NCBI RefSeq assembly: GCF_009662475.1 | Contig: NZ_CP045571.1 | Span: forward strand, 3,346,501-3,410,500 | Origin: Acidithiobacillus thiooxidans ATCC 19377 | Lineage (GTDB): Bacteria; Pseudomonadota; Gammaproteobacteria; Acidithiobacillales; Acidithiobacillaceae | DNA: 64,000 bases | Reading direction: 5' to 3' | Part shown: piece by piece, positions 17,200-26,210 of the stretch | Numbering within the stretch: the stretch's first letter is position 1 | Layout: each line of letters opens with the position of its first letter | Notes under the pieces: generated by a model | Database searches by the model: none | Seen by the model: only the letters and a program-made list of their open reading frames with translations | Told to the model about the DNA's origin: nothing | Made by a program: the position numbers and the translations under genes

Positions 17200-17217
17200 A
17201 GCACAAGGAATTGTGCT
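17200..17217. promoter_or_regulatory. Dyad, likely activator site for the sigma-54 promoter
   Basis: Perfect 7-bp inverted repeat AGCACAA-GGAA-TTGTGCT, centred about 87 bases upstream of the predicted start site, the usual place for an enhancer-binding-protein site. As an alternative it could act as a weak terminator of the MFS gene (7-bp stem, then TATTTTG on the minus strand), but the stem is AT-rich and the T-run short. Confidence 0.5.
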
Positions 17218-17251
17218 TAAAAGAACACAACAAATAATCCATATTCATTTA

Positions 17252-18622
17252 TTAAGGAATACTAATAAATTGTCGCTCTATTTCTTCGAGACTCAAGCCT
17301 TTGGTTTCTGGCACCAGCTTCAGCGTGAATAGTATGGCCAAAAAAGTCATGAGGGCGTAAATCAGAAATGTCGCACCACGGCCAATAGCGCCAACGAGAT
17401 CCAGAAAAACTCCGGCCACCAGCATGTTAGACAGCCAGTTGATCACCGTGGCCAGACTCATGGCGCGACCACGAATAGCCAGCGGGAAAATTTCAGAAAT
17501 CAACAACCAGAATATCGGCCCTAAACTCATCGCGAAAAAAGCGACAAACACTGCCGACGTCACAACGATGAGCGCAGCCCCCAAGGCTCCCTGCAAATTG
17601 GTTAAAAACTCCAGCGAGAGGGCCAGCAAGCTGATCAGCATCCCCCACAATCCCCATAACAACAATTTACGACGTCCCAGACTATCCAAAAAGCGCATGG
17701 AAATAATGGTTGCCAGGACATTCACCAAGCCGATGCCGCCCGTCGCCAGAATGGCCATGAAAGGAGAAGACAAGCCAGTCTCCTGCAAAATCTTCGGCGC
17801 ATAATACAAAACGATATTGATACCGGTGATCTGCTGAAAAACGGCCAGGCCCACAGCGATGACCATCAGGCGCCGCAGTTTCCAGTTATTGAACAGGCTA
17901 CGCAAAGCCATAGGCTCGGTGTTCGCATTGCCCTGCTGTAAGGATTCCAGCTCTTCTGCCACCAGCGCCGTACTGCGCAAATACTGCAAAGCGGATTTAG
18001 CCCGATCGATGAGCCCTTGCCTGATGAGCCAGCGCGGACTCTCCGGCAATATCCACATTCCCACAAAAAGCATAAGCGCGGGCAGGGCTCCTAAGCCCAG
18101 CATCCAGCGCCAGCCACTGCCAAAGTCGCTAAACAGAAGATCCACCCCATAGGAAATGAAAATCCCGATGCTGATGTAAAGCTGATTAATGGTGACAATG
18201 GCCCCGCGCCGCTCTGGCGTGGTAATTTCGGCCAGGTAAAGCGGAGTCACGGTTGAAGCAATCCCAATAGCCAGCCCCAGAAAGACGCGCCCCAGAAAAA
18301 GGAGTGCCACACTGTTGGCCAAGGCTGCCAAAAGACTCCCGAAAACGAACAGTGCGGCGGTTGCCAGCAAAATCCGGCGCCGTCCCCATCGGTCTGCCAG
18401 CAACCCGGAAATAGCGGCACCCAACGCGGCACCAGCCAAGGCCACCGCCACGAACAATCCCTGCATGCTGCCATTGAGCTGGAAGTCATGCGCCAGAAAG
18501 AGCAAAACCCCCGCCACCACCCCGGTTCCATAACCAAACAGGAGACCACCCAGACCAGCTATCACGGCAATCAGCACAAATCGCCAATCCCGAGATTTTA
18601 CAGACTGTTCGGGCTGCAGCAT
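17252..18622 (-). CDS. MFS sugar porter (sugar:H+ symporter family)
   Basis: Major facilitator of about 456 residues and 12 membrane helices, in the sugar-porter family (XylE/GalP type). The start is the ATG at 18622 (MLQPEQS) with a GGGGGA site; an in-frame TTG lies 12 bases earlier. Family signatures are visible: GYGTGVVAG in helix 1, loop 2-3 DRWGRRRI, PESPRWL after helix 6, GLAVFQQITGINIVLYYAPKI, loop 8-9 DSLGRRK and the C-terminal PETKGLSLEEIE. It is the last of the sugar genes, 28 bases after the malK-like gene, and would give proton-coupled uptake alongside the ABC routes. The sugar is not determined. Confidence 0.92.
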   Translation of the reverse strand: MLQPEQSVKSRDWRFVLIAVIAGLGGLLFGYGTGVVAGVLLFLAHDFQLNGSMQGLFVAVALAGAALGAAISGLLADRWGRRRILLATAALFVFGSLLAALANSVALLFLGRVFLGLAIGIASTVTPLYLAEITTPERRGAIVTINQLYISIGIFISYGVDLLFSDFGSGWRWMLGLGALPALMLFVGMWILPESPRWLIRQGLIDRAKSALQYLRSTALVAEELESLQQGNANTEPMALRSLFNNWKLRRLMVIAVGLAVFQQITGINIVLYYAPKILQETGLSSPFMAILATGGIGLVNVLATIISMRFLDSLGRRKLLLWGLWGMLISLLALSLEFLTNLQGALGAALIVVTSAVFVAFFAMSLGPIFWLLISEIFPLAIRGRAMSLATVINWLSNMLVAGVFLDLVGAIGRGATFLIYALMTFLAILFTLKLVPETKGLSLEEIERQFISIP

Positions 18623-18650
18623 GCCATCCCCCAATTTTTATGAATTTTAT

Positions 18651-19766
18651 TTACGCCAAGCGTCGCCCGTCATCCGGATCAAAGAATACGGCACGCTCCA
18701 TATGGAAGGAAAGGAGCGTATTGGTACCCTGCACCAGCTTCGTGGAGGGGTGTGCACGGGCTACTATCGGGGTTTTGTTAAGCCGGGTAAATACCAGGGT
18801 ATCAGCACCCGTAGGTTCTGTCATTTCCACCATAAGCTCCATGGTGTGTAAGGCACTCCCTTCGCGCGCACTTCCCGGATCGGTGATTTGCTCCGGGCGA
18901 ATACCCAGAATCACTTGGCGATCTACAGCACTTTTCAGACCTGACTGCAGAACTGGTGGAAGCGGCAAACGCGAGACGCTCTGTCCTTCTCCCCGCAGTT
19001 CCAGCCAGACGGTGCCGTCACCCTGACAGACGGTAACTGGAATAAAGTTCATGGAAGGAGAACCCATGAACCCGGCAACAAAACGATTGGCAGGATCATT
19101 GTAAATGGCATCGGGGGTGCCCAGCTGCTGTATAATTCCATCATTCATCACGGCAATGAGATCGCCCATGGTCATGGCCTCAATTTGATCATGGGTCACG
19201 TAAACCATAGTGGTTTTTAGTTGCTGATGCAGCCGTTTGATTTCTGTACGCATCTCTACGCGCAGCTTGGCATCCAGATTGGACAGTGGTTCATCAAACA
19301 AAAATAGTGCAGGGCGCCGGGCGATGGCCCGGCCAATGGCCACGCGCTGCTGCTGCCCTCCTGAAAGCTGCCGTGGGCGACGATCCAGAAGGTGGTCCAA
19401 CTGCAGCATGTGCGCCACATCCTGCAAAATCTGCTCGCGTTCACTCTTGGGAACATGGCGGTTAACCAGTCCGAAAAGAATATTGTCGCGGACTGACATG
19501 GATGGATATAAGGCGTAGGACTGAAAGACCATGGCAATATCCCGATTTTTAGGGCTGAGATCGTTCACCCGCCGATCGTTAATGAGAATATCGCCAGCAC
19601 TTTCCTGCTCAAGGCCAGCGATAATGTTCAGCAAGGTCGTTTTTCCACAGCCCGAAGGTCCAACCAGAATCAGAAACTGATTTTCCTCGGTTTCTATATT
19701 AATGCCGTGAAGTACTTCATCCTTACCGAATTTTTTATGAATATCCTTGAGTATCAGGCGTCCCAT
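18651..19766 (-). CDS. Sugar ABC transporter ATP-binding protein (MalK/UgpC type)
   Basis: Cytoplasmic ATPase of 371 residues energising the MalF/MalG-like permeases encoded just upstream. Walker A GPSGCGKTT, Q-loop MVFQSYALYP, signature LSGGQQQRVAIGRA, Walker B LFDEPLSNLDAKLR and the H-loop YVTHDQIEAMT are all intact. A C-terminal regulatory OB-type domain of about 130 residues (GIRPEQI) is typical for the MalK/UgpC subfamily. It starts 2 bases after malG. One such ATPase often serves several sugar permeases, so it could also power permeases encoded elsewhere. Confidence 0.94.
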   Translation of the reverse strand: MGRLILKDIHKKFGKDEVLHGINIETEENQFLILVGPSGCGKTTLLNIIAGLEQESAGDILINDRRVNDLSPKNRDIAMVFQSYALYPSMSVRDNILFGLVNRHVPKSEREQILQDVAHMLQLDHLLDRRPRQLSGGQQQRVAIGRAIARRPALFLFDEPLSNLDAKLRVEMRTEIKRLHQQLKTTMVYVTHDQIEAMTMGDLIAVMNDGIIQQLGTPDAIYNDPANRFVAGFMGSPSMNFIPVTVCQGDGTVWLELRGEGQSVSRLPLPPVLQSGLKSAVDRQVILGIRPEQITDPGSAREGSALHTMELMVEMTEPTGADTLVFTRLNKTPIVARAHPSTKLVQGTNTLLSFHMERAVFFDPDDGRRLA

Positions 19767-19768
19767 TC

Positions 19769-20635
19769 TTATCCCTTTACGGCGCCAGCCGTTAATCCAC
19801 GTACAAAATATTTACCGGCAATCAAATACACCAACAGGGTGGGTAATGCCGCAAAAATGGCAGCCGCCATATCGACATTCCACATATGAACGCTGGTGAC
19901 CGTATCGACCAGGTCATTGATAGCCACAGTGACCGGCTGTTGTCCTCCCTGAGTAAATACCACCCCAAAAAGGAAATTGTTCCAGATCATGGTGAACTGC
20001 CAGATCGCCGTTACCATGATGATCGGCGTACTGACCGGCAACATGATCCGAAAGAAAATACTGAAAAATCCGGCACCATCCACGCGTGCCGCCTTCACCA
20101 GATCATGCGGAATGCCGACGTAATAATTCCGAAAAAACAAAGTCGTAAATGCCAGACCATAAATCACATGCACCAACATCAGACCCGGAACCAAGGTGCC
20201 GGCGATGCCCAGACGACCTTCTACCCAGGCCATGGGTAACAGCACTATCTGGAAGGGAATAATGGTGCCGAGTAACAACATGTAAAAAAACACATTGGAA
20301 CCACGAAAACGCCAATGCGTCAGTACATAACCATTAAAGGCACCAATCGCCGTAGAAATGACTACAGCGGGAATCACCAAAATAAAAGAGTTCAGAAAGT
20401 AACCATGAATTCCTGAACTGGCCGCACCAATAGTGGCGGCACTCCAGGCATGCACCCAGGCATACCAGTTGAGGCTGCTGGGTAGCGCAAGAATACCGGT
20501 TGAGTAAATTTCCGGCATGGTCTTGAAGGCAGTCACCAGCATGACGTAAAAGGGCAATAGGAAAAACAGCGCGGCCAGAGATAAAAGGCTATAAATAACC
20601 CATCTTCTCGGGCTTAAAACGGATGAAGTACGCAT
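19769..20635 (-). CDS. Sugar ABC transporter permease, MalG type
   Basis: Inner-membrane subunit of 288 residues with six predicted helices. The carbohydrate-uptake-1 (CUT1) permease shows a long first periplasmic loop and the EAA-type cytoplasmic motif around VKAARVDGAGFFSIFFRIMLP. Its start codon shares one base with the malF-like stop codon (TGATG), showing translational coupling. It forms the membrane channel together with the MalF-like protein. Confidence 0.93.
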   Translation of the reverse strand: MRTSSVLSPRRWVIYSLLSLAALFFLLPFYVMLVTAFKTMPEIYSTGILALPSSLNWYAWVHAWSAATIGAASSGIHGYFLNSFILVIPAVVISTAIGAFNGYVLTHWRFRGSNVFFYMLLLGTIIPFQIVLLPMAWVEGRLGIAGTLVPGLMLVHVIYGLAFTTLFFRNYYVGIPHDLVKAARVDGAGFFSIFFRIMLPVSTPIIMVTAIWQFTMIWNNFLFGVVFTQGGQQPVTVAINDLVDTVTSVHMWNVDMAAAIFAALPTLLVYLIAGKYFVRGLTAGAVKG

Positions 20636-21522
20636 CAGGCCTGCCTCCTTGAGTCGAGATAAAGGAAGGGCAAGGCAAAAATCATCATGATGACCAGCAT
20701 CATGAGGGCACTGGCTGCGCCCACACCCATTTCACCGCGTTGAAATGAGAAAACGTACATAAAAATGGAGGGGACATTGGTGCTGTATCCGGGCCCACCA
20801 CCCGTCAGGGCAATAATTAAACCGAAGCTTTTGATCGCTAATCCGACAGATAACACCAACGCCACAAAAAAAGTGGGCGCAAGACTGGGCAGAATTACGC
20901 GCAGATAAATACGCGCATGACTGGCACCATCAATCTGTGCCGCTTTGACGATATCCGAACTGACGCCACGCAATCCCGCCAGAAAAATCGCCATCATAAA
21001 GCCAGTCGTCTGCCACACTGCCGCAATGACTACCGTATATATGGCCATGTCTGGATCATCTATCCAGGCAAAGGCAAAATGCGGGAACCCCATTGAACGG
21101 ACAATGGCCTGTAAGCCAAAGCCGGGGTCCAGCAGCCAGCGCCAGGCTACGCCGGTAACCACAGCGGAAAGCGCCATGGGATAAAGAAAAACCACCTGAT
21201 AAAGCCTTTCGCCCTTGATACGCTGGTCCAGAAGAATGGCCAGACCAAGACCGAGAGACAGGGAAATCAGAACATACAGACCGCCAAAAATTCCGAGGTT
21301 GCTTAATGAGCGCCACCAGCGTGAGCTCCCGAAAAGATCATAATAATTGGCCAGTCCGACAAAATGATTACTAGGCAAAATGGTTGAGCGCGTCAAGGAC
21401 AACCAAATCGTCCATAAAATAAAACCATAGATAAAAAAGGTAGCAGCCAAAATAGTCGGCGAAAGCACTATTTTTGCCATCAACCGATCGCGTCCACTGA
21501 ACTCTGCCTTGGTGAATGGCAT
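20635..21522 (-). CDS. Sugar ABC transporter permease, MalF/UgpA type
   Basis: Inner-membrane permease of 295 residues with about six helices. The start is the ATG at 21522 (MPFTKAEFSG), preceded by AGAGGA at good spacing; the frame is open 18 codons further upstream. The EAA motif reads VKAAQIDGASHARIYLRVILP. It is preceded by the substrate-binding-protein gene and an intercistronic hairpin, and followed by the malG-like gene with a one-base overlap. Confidence 0.92.
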   Translation of the reverse strand: MPFTKAEFSGRDRLMAKIVLSPTILAATFFIYGFILWTIWLSLTRSTILPSNHFVGLANYYDLFGSSRWWRSLSNLGIFGGLYVLISLSLGLGLAILLDQRIKGERLYQVVFLYPMALSAVVTGVAWRWLLDPGFGLQAIVRSMGFPHFAFAWIDDPDMAIYTVVIAAVWQTTGFMMAIFLAGLRGVSSDIVKAAQIDGASHARIYLRVILPSLAPTFFVALVLSVGLAIKSFGLIIALTGGGPGYSTNVPSIFMYVFSFQRGEMGVGAASALMMLVIMMIFALPFLYLDSRRQA

Positions 21523-21557
21523 GTGAGGATCCTCTGCAGCACACATCAATGGAACAA

Positions 21558-21584
21558 GCCCGGCCTGTACAGGCATGGCCGGGC
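21558..21584 (-). other. Intercistronic hairpin after the sugar-binding-protein gene
   Basis: GC-only 8-bp stem GCCCGGCC/GGCCGGGC (21558-21565 with 21577-21584) around an 11-base loop, 12 bases past the stop codon of the binding-protein gene. The minus-strand tail TTGTTCC is not a proper T-tract, so it is more likely an mRNA-stabilising or partial-termination structure. Such a structure would keep binding-protein levels above permease levels. Confidence 0.6.
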
Positions 21585-21596
21585 AATACCTAAGTA

Positions 21597-22883
21597 TTAA
21601 TCCTGACTCTTGGCCACTTCTACCCGTTTGGCCATGGCTGCGGCCGCAGCCTGCGGGCTTTCGTTGGAAGTGTAGAATTTATCCAGGGAGTCAATAAATG
21701 CACCGGTGGGCGGACCATAGGTGGACATATTCTGGGAAAAGCTGGGCACCAAACCATTATCCTTACGGGCAACCAGAAACTGTGCCCGGGATTTTTTCTG
21801 GCAGGCATTGTAACCATTCAGGGAAACATTCATCAAATCCGGGATGGAGCCCTTGTACTTATTGAACAGCAACTGGAATTTCGGGCTGACCATGGTTTCT
21901 GCCAGCTTGATTTCCGCCGCCCGCTTCTCGGGAGTATTCTGCCGGAAGAAAATAAAGCTATCGACGTTGTAGATGAATTCCTTGGCCGTACCGGGAAAAG
22001 CCACGCAACCCACTTGTGGACCACCCGGAGTCACATGGAGGAATTCAAACTGGCCATTGGCCCAATCGCCCATGATCTGAAATGCGGCTTTTCCGTGGGC
22101 GACTAAAGCCGTATCAAAATTCCAGGTGCGGCCCGCCAGAGATTTGGGGGTATAGGCTTCAATGGCGCGCAAGCGTTCCAACGCCTTAACCATGGTTGGA
22201 CTGTCAATAGCCTTGGGATCCAGCTTGACAAAAACATCCTTGTACCAGGTCGGTCCACCCGTTTCCAAAGCAATCGGGTCAAATTCAGTGGCAATCATCC
22301 AGCCATTACCGCCACCAGCCATAGGCGTGAAACCTGCAGCCTTGACCTTGGCAAGATCCGCCATGAGTTCTGGCCAGGTTTGCGGAGCGGTGGCAATTCC
22401 GGATTTTTTGAGAATGGCCCGATTGTACCAAAGCCAGTTCAGACGATGCAGATCCATGGGAGCCGCCACATAATTGCCCTTGTACTTCATGTAATCATTG
22501 ATGACTGCTGGGACATTTTTATTCCAGTCTTCAGCTTGAGCGGCAGCGTCAATATTGGCCAAGAGACCCGTATGTCCCCATTGCTGGATTTCCACCCCTT
22601 TGATTTGCGCGGCACCCGGAATCTGCCCTTCCATAAGACGCGTTTTTAAAATGGTGCGCGCCTGGGCACCGCCGCCACCAGCGATGGCGTCATTCTGAAT
22701 ATTCACCCCTTTGGCCTTCATCATTTCCACCAGAACATGCATGGCCTTGGCTTCCGATCCTGCTGTCCACCAGTTGATGACACTCAGGCTGGGGGCCGAA
22801 GCCGCCATCGCCGTTCCCGACAAACCACTACCCAGAGCCAGCCCTACACATACGGCAAGCATTTTTTTATGCATGGATTTCAT
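21597..22883 (-). CDS. Sugar-binding periplasmic protein, CUT1 family
   Basis: 428-residue extracellular solute-binding protein (family 1) from the ATG at 22883, which has GAGGAG 6 bases upstream. A signal peptide (about 1-28, ...SGLSGTAMA-ASAPSLSV) precedes VINWWTAGSEAKAMHVLVEMM, and later LNWLWYNRAILKKSGI, AFQIMGDWANGQF and DSFIFFRQN. The pattern resembles glucose/mannose-type binding proteins (GtsA/ChvE-unrelated CUT1 group), but the exact sugar cannot be assigned. It delivers substrate to the MalFGK-like transporter encoded immediately downstream. The OprD-like porin gene lies 10 bases upstream in the same operon. Confidence 0.9.
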   Translation of the reverse strand: MKSMHKKMLAVCVGLALGSGLSGTAMAASAPSLSVINWWTAGSEAKAMHVLVEMMKAKGVNIQNDAIAGGGGAQARTILKTRLMEGQIPGAAQIKGVEIQQWGHTGLLANIDAAAQAEDWNKNVPAVINDYMKYKGNYVAAPMDLHRLNWLWYNRAILKKSGIATAPQTWPELMADLAKVKAAGFTPMAGGGNGWMIATEFDPIALETGGPTWYKDVFVKLDPKAIDSPTMVKALERLRAIEAYTPKSLAGRTWNFDTALVAHGKAAFQIMGDWANGQFEFLHVTPGGPQVGCVAFPGTAKEFIYNVDSFIFFRQNTPEKRAAEIKLAETMVSPKFQLLFNKYKGSIPDLMNVSLNGYNACQKKSRAQFLVARKDNGLVPSFSQNMSTYGPPTGAFIDSLDKFYTSNESPQAAAAAMAKRVEVAKSQD

Positions 22884-22893
22884 TTTATTCTCC

Positions 22894-24372
22894 TCAAAAA
22901 CGATATTTGAAGTAAAAGCGGTTGCTGAAATACGGGTTTTGATAATGTGGATAACCCGCCTCATTTTGCGCCATGGAAATATCCGTATAATCGGCCACAT
23001 AAAGGCCTTTAAGGATGCTGGACAGGTCATAGGATAAACCGACATCCATGGACCAGAGATGCTGATCGGGAATGGCTGTTCCCGTTGGAAAACCGTAATC
23101 GCCGTTATAAGTATAAACACTGCCACCAAACCCATAACGGACAAGATAACGAATGAAACTGGCATTCAATTTGAGTTTGTTGGCTAAAAAACCAAAGTTG
23201 GAGGCAATTCCGTAAGCATATCCCGGTCCAAAATCGGAAATGCCCGTTTGCATGGTGGTGGTGTAACTGGTACCGCTGAGATCGTTGTAGGGGTGAATCA
23301 TGCCACCATGACGAAAGGAGTTATAATTTACAGGACTATAGCTTGCCACCAAGGCAACATTATCATCGTGATTGCTGCCAAATTTTATACCAATACGCCC
23401 CCCATAAACCTGGGCATCTACCGAATCGGCATTTAGGGCATTCAGATAACTCGTACCGGCTCCAGAGTTTCCTTCAGAAACCACCTGGAAATTTCCGAAC
23501 AGGGAAACATTTTTGGTAAGCGGATGACTGATACCGGCCTGTCCGTAAAACATGTTTGCAAACCCATAAAAGTCGTAATACCAGGCCTGCAAATCAACAT
23601 GACTACCCAAAAACGGGGTTTGATAGCGGGCACCGAGCACATAAAAACCATTGGTATGGGCGCTGGTGTAGCGATTCCCCGTGGTAAAAGTGGCACTGTA
23701 ACGACTGGCATAACTGTACATGCGCGCAGCCATGAAGCTCAGGGTTGCTGGCGACCCACCCAGAGCCATTGGACTATTACCGGACCATTGTCCAACCTTG
23801 GGATGGCCAATAATGTCCACCACCGCGCTGACGCCCGTAAAAGCCCGGGGGTTGTAGGTGTAATAATCCCAATTGGCATATGGAGTATTTATAAATTGCC
23901 GGCCGCCACGAATGACAAAAGGTCCGTAGTGATACTGCAAATATGCCTGGCGAACAATGGCTATGCCATGGCTGGGATAGGGACCGGTAAGCTCCGGGTC
24001 TTCATGTTGGTAAAAACCGGTCCAGGTGGCAAAGTCTCCACCGACTCCCAGACTGAACCCTGCCAGTTGGGGACTGTGTACATACAAATGCCCGCCCAGC
24101 GCCAGGGAATGCGTATCCTGACCAGTATGGGCATGATTGAGGTAGCTAAAGTTAAGCAGGCCAACCATGGCCGATATTTTCGTGTTGGCAATAGCCTTAT
24201 CCAGAATGGAATTGGCAGGAATCAGCGAATTGGTCGGGGTGGCCGCCTGGGACAATGCCGGTGCGCCCAGGGCAATGGCACAGGAAACGGCCAGGCTGCA
24301 GGCCAGAAAGCGTCTGGATGGAATCCTTCCAGACAATGATGGATAATTACTATAATTATATTTTTTAATCAT
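22894..24372 (-). CDS. OprD-like outer-membrane porin
   Basis: 492-residue outer-membrane protein. It has a long signal region (about 1-43, ending LGAPALSQA-ATPTN) and a strand-rich barrel with many Tyr/Phe pairs, for example LQYHYGPFVIRGGRQFINTPYANWD, a typical OprD-family segment. The C-terminus is RFYFKYRF with terminal Phe. OprD-family porins admit small organic solutes; its place between two sugar ABC transporters suggests a sugar or sugar-acid entry channel. A clear AAGGAGAG ribosome-binding site precedes the ATG. It begins 96 bases after the Rbs-type permease gene. Confidence 0.88.
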   Translation of the reverse strand: MIKKYNYSNYPSLSGRIPSRRFLACSLAVSCAIALGAPALSQAATPTNSLIPANSILDKAIANTKISAMVGLLNFSYLNHAHTGQDTHSLALGGHLYVHSPQLAGFSLGVGGDFATWTGFYQHEDPELTGPYPSHGIAIVRQAYLQYHYGPFVIRGGRQFINTPYANWDYYTYNPRAFTGVSAVVDIIGHPKVGQWSGNSPMALGGSPATLSFMAARMYSYASRYSATFTTGNRYTSAHTNGFYVLGARYQTPFLGSHVDLQAWYYDFYGFANMFYGQAGISHPLTKNVSLFGNFQVVSEGNSGAGTSYLNALNADSVDAQVYGGRIGIKFGSNHDDNVALVASYSPVNYNSFRHGGMIHPYNDLSGTSYTTTMQTGISDFGPGYAYGIASNFGFLANKLKLNASFIRYLVRYGFGGSVYTYNGDYGFPTGTAIPDQHLWSMDVGLSYDLSSILKGLYVADYTDISMAQNEAGYPHYQNPYFSNRFYFKYRF

Positions 24373-24468
24373 GGCACTCTCCTTATTTTCAGTATTTATA
24401 GCGCCCTTATGCAGGGTGTATTTGCGATAACCACTCCTTTTTCTCTTTTCCGATCTTTCGGGGGTTCA

Positions 24469-25428
24469 TCAAACCTTACTGCGTTTCTTCAAATAACCGA
24501 GCATGACCGCCAGCAAAATAACAACACCTTCCACCAGCTCGGTATAGAAGGGTGAAATATTCAATAAAACCAGACCATCCAGAATAGTGCTCAGTAACAG
24601 CGCGCCAAGCAGTACACCCCAGACGGTGCCTCGGCCGCCAAACAGATAGACGCCGCCAATAACTGCCGCCGCAATAGCTGGCAGTTCGTCGCCGCGACCG
24701 GCATTGGGGTCAGCAGTGGCCAATTGGGCCGCGAAAATCACACCGGCAAGCCCTGCGGAAAATCCGGAAAAAGCATAGGCCAGACTGCGCAGGCGGCGTA
24801 CCCGAATTCCCGCGCGATAGGCGGCGACACGATTCCCACCGATGGCGTATAAATAAGCGCCAGAAGCGCTCAGACCCAGAAACAGCGCGACCACAATGAC
24901 CATCAAACCCGCAATCCAGACCTGATCAGGGATACCCAGAATGTGGCTTTCGCCAATGGCGTTAAAACCATTGTCATTGATATTCAGGGGCTCCCCATTG
25001 GTGACAATCAGGGTCAGGCTCGAAAAAATGGAAAGTCCGGCCAGTGTGGCTATAAAGTCCGTAATATGGAGATAATTGATGACGACGCCCTGTAAAAGCC
25101 CTGCCGATGTGGCCGCCAAAAGCGCCAGGAACAGCGCCAGGGGCCAAGGAAAACCCAGCAACATCATGGTTGCGGCGAGGGCACCCGTGAGCCCGGCCAC
25201 GGCGCCAACAGAAAGATCAATTCCGGCGACCAACATCACCATCAACTCACTTAATGCCAGCAGCACCAATGGCGCCGCATCAGTCAAGATGCTGAAAAAA
25301 TTATTGGTGGAAACAAAATGGGGGGCGACAAACGCTAAGAAAATCAGCAGGGCAATAAAAGCCAACAAAACACCCTGATCCATCAGAAACTGGCGCAGGG
25401 CGTGCGCCTTCAGTTCCGGGGCGTTCAT
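24469..25428 (-). CDS. Ribose/fructose-type ABC transporter permease (CUT2)
   Basis: Inner-membrane permease of 319 residues with 8-10 hydrophobic segments, RbsC/FrcC type. Family features are MVMLVAGIDLSVGAVAGLTGA, GRGDELPAIAAAVIGGVYLFGGRGTVWGVLLGAL and a basic tail. Its ATG overlaps the ATPase stop codon (ATGA). Together with the adjacent ATPase and binding protein it forms a complete CUT2 importer. Confidence 0.92.
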   Translation of the reverse strand: MNAPELKAHALRQFLMDQGVLLAFIALLIFLAFVAPHFVSTNNFFSILTDAAPLVLLALSELMVMLVAGIDLSVGAVAGLTGALAATMMLLGFPWPLALFLALLAATSAGLLQGVVINYLHITDFIATLAGLSIFSSLTLIVTNGEPLNINDNGFNAIGESHILGIPDQVWIAGLMVIVVALFLGLSASGAYLYAIGGNRVAAYRAGIRVRRLRSLAYAFSGFSAGLAGVIFAAQLATADPNAGRGDELPAIAAAVIGGVYLFGGRGTVWGVLLGALLLSTILDGLVLLNISPFYTELVEGVVILLAVMLGYLKKRSKV

Positions 25429-26210
25429 GCAGCCACCCCCTTACCCACCAGCATGGCTTTGACGACCGTGTTCTCATCCAGACTTTCTGGTTTCCCATCC
25501 AGCGCCTTTTCACCGCGTGTAAGTACCGTGATGCGCGAAGCCACCTGCCAGACGTCGGGCATGGTGTGGGTGATCAGAATCACCGCTACACCCGAAGCCG
25601 CCAACGTCTGAATCAAATGGAGGATGGCAGCGTGCTCGCCGACCCCGATGGCGGCAGTGGGTTCATCCATAATCACCAGCTTCGCCTGCCAGTAAGCGGC
25701 CCGGGCAATGGCTACGGCCTGTCTTTGTCCCCCCGAAAGCTCTCCAACCGGTTGCCGCAGAGGCAGTTCAATAGCAAGCTTCTGGAGAGCCAGCGCCGAT
25801 TGTTTACGCATTTCGCGCCGCGCCAGGATGGGGAAAATACCAAGCAGACGTCTTTTGCGCTCCCTGCCCAGAAAAATATTAGCGGCAACGTCCAGATTTT
25901 CAGCAACTGCCAAGTCCTGATACAAGGTTTCAATACCCAGATCCCGGGCATAACGGGGATCAAACTGACGCACGGTCTGATCATTAAAATGCATCCTCCC
26001 CGCGCTCGGCGCCTGGGCACCGGCAATGATTTTTACCAGGGTAGATTTGCCAGCACCATTATCTCCCAGCAAGGCCAGGACTTCTCCCGGCCAGATGTCC
26101 AGATCAATGTCCCGCAAAGCCTGGACTGCTCCAAAGCGTTTACCAATGCTGCGCAAGCTCAGCAGAGGTGCCTGGCCAGCTCTTTCGCTGACTCTGTCTG
26201 CAGATTTCAT
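25425..26210 (-). CDS. ABC transporter ATPase, single-domain CUT2 type (FrcA-like)
   Basis: 261-residue ATPase with Walker A GDNGAGKST, signature LSGGQRQAVAIARA, Walker B LVIMDEPTAAIG and H-loop ILITHTMPDV. Ribose-type RbsA proteins carry two fused ATPase domains (about 500 residues); this one has only one, as in the FrcBCAK fructose/mannose/ribose transporter. That points to an Frc-like system rather than classical RbsABC. It overlaps both neighbours by four bases. Confidence 0.9.
   Translation of the reverse strand: MKSADRVSERAGQAPLLSLRSIGKRFGAVQALRDIDLDIWPGEVLALLGDNGAGKSTLVKIIAGAQAPSAGRMHFNDQTVRQFDPRYARDLGIETLYQDLAVAENLDVAANIFLGRERKRRLLGIFPILARREMRKQSALALQKLAIELPLRQPVGELSGGQRQAVAIARAAYWQAKLVIMDEPTAAIGVGEHAAILHLIQTLAASGVAVILITHTMPDVWQVASRITVLTRGEKALDGKPESLDENTVVKAMLVGKGVAA

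Noticed and set aside
17198-17218. AGCACAA/TTGTGCT dyad as terminator of the MFS gene
   Set aside because: The stem is short and AT-rich and the minus-strand tail is only ATTTTG. Its position relative to the sigma-54 promoter fits an activator site better.
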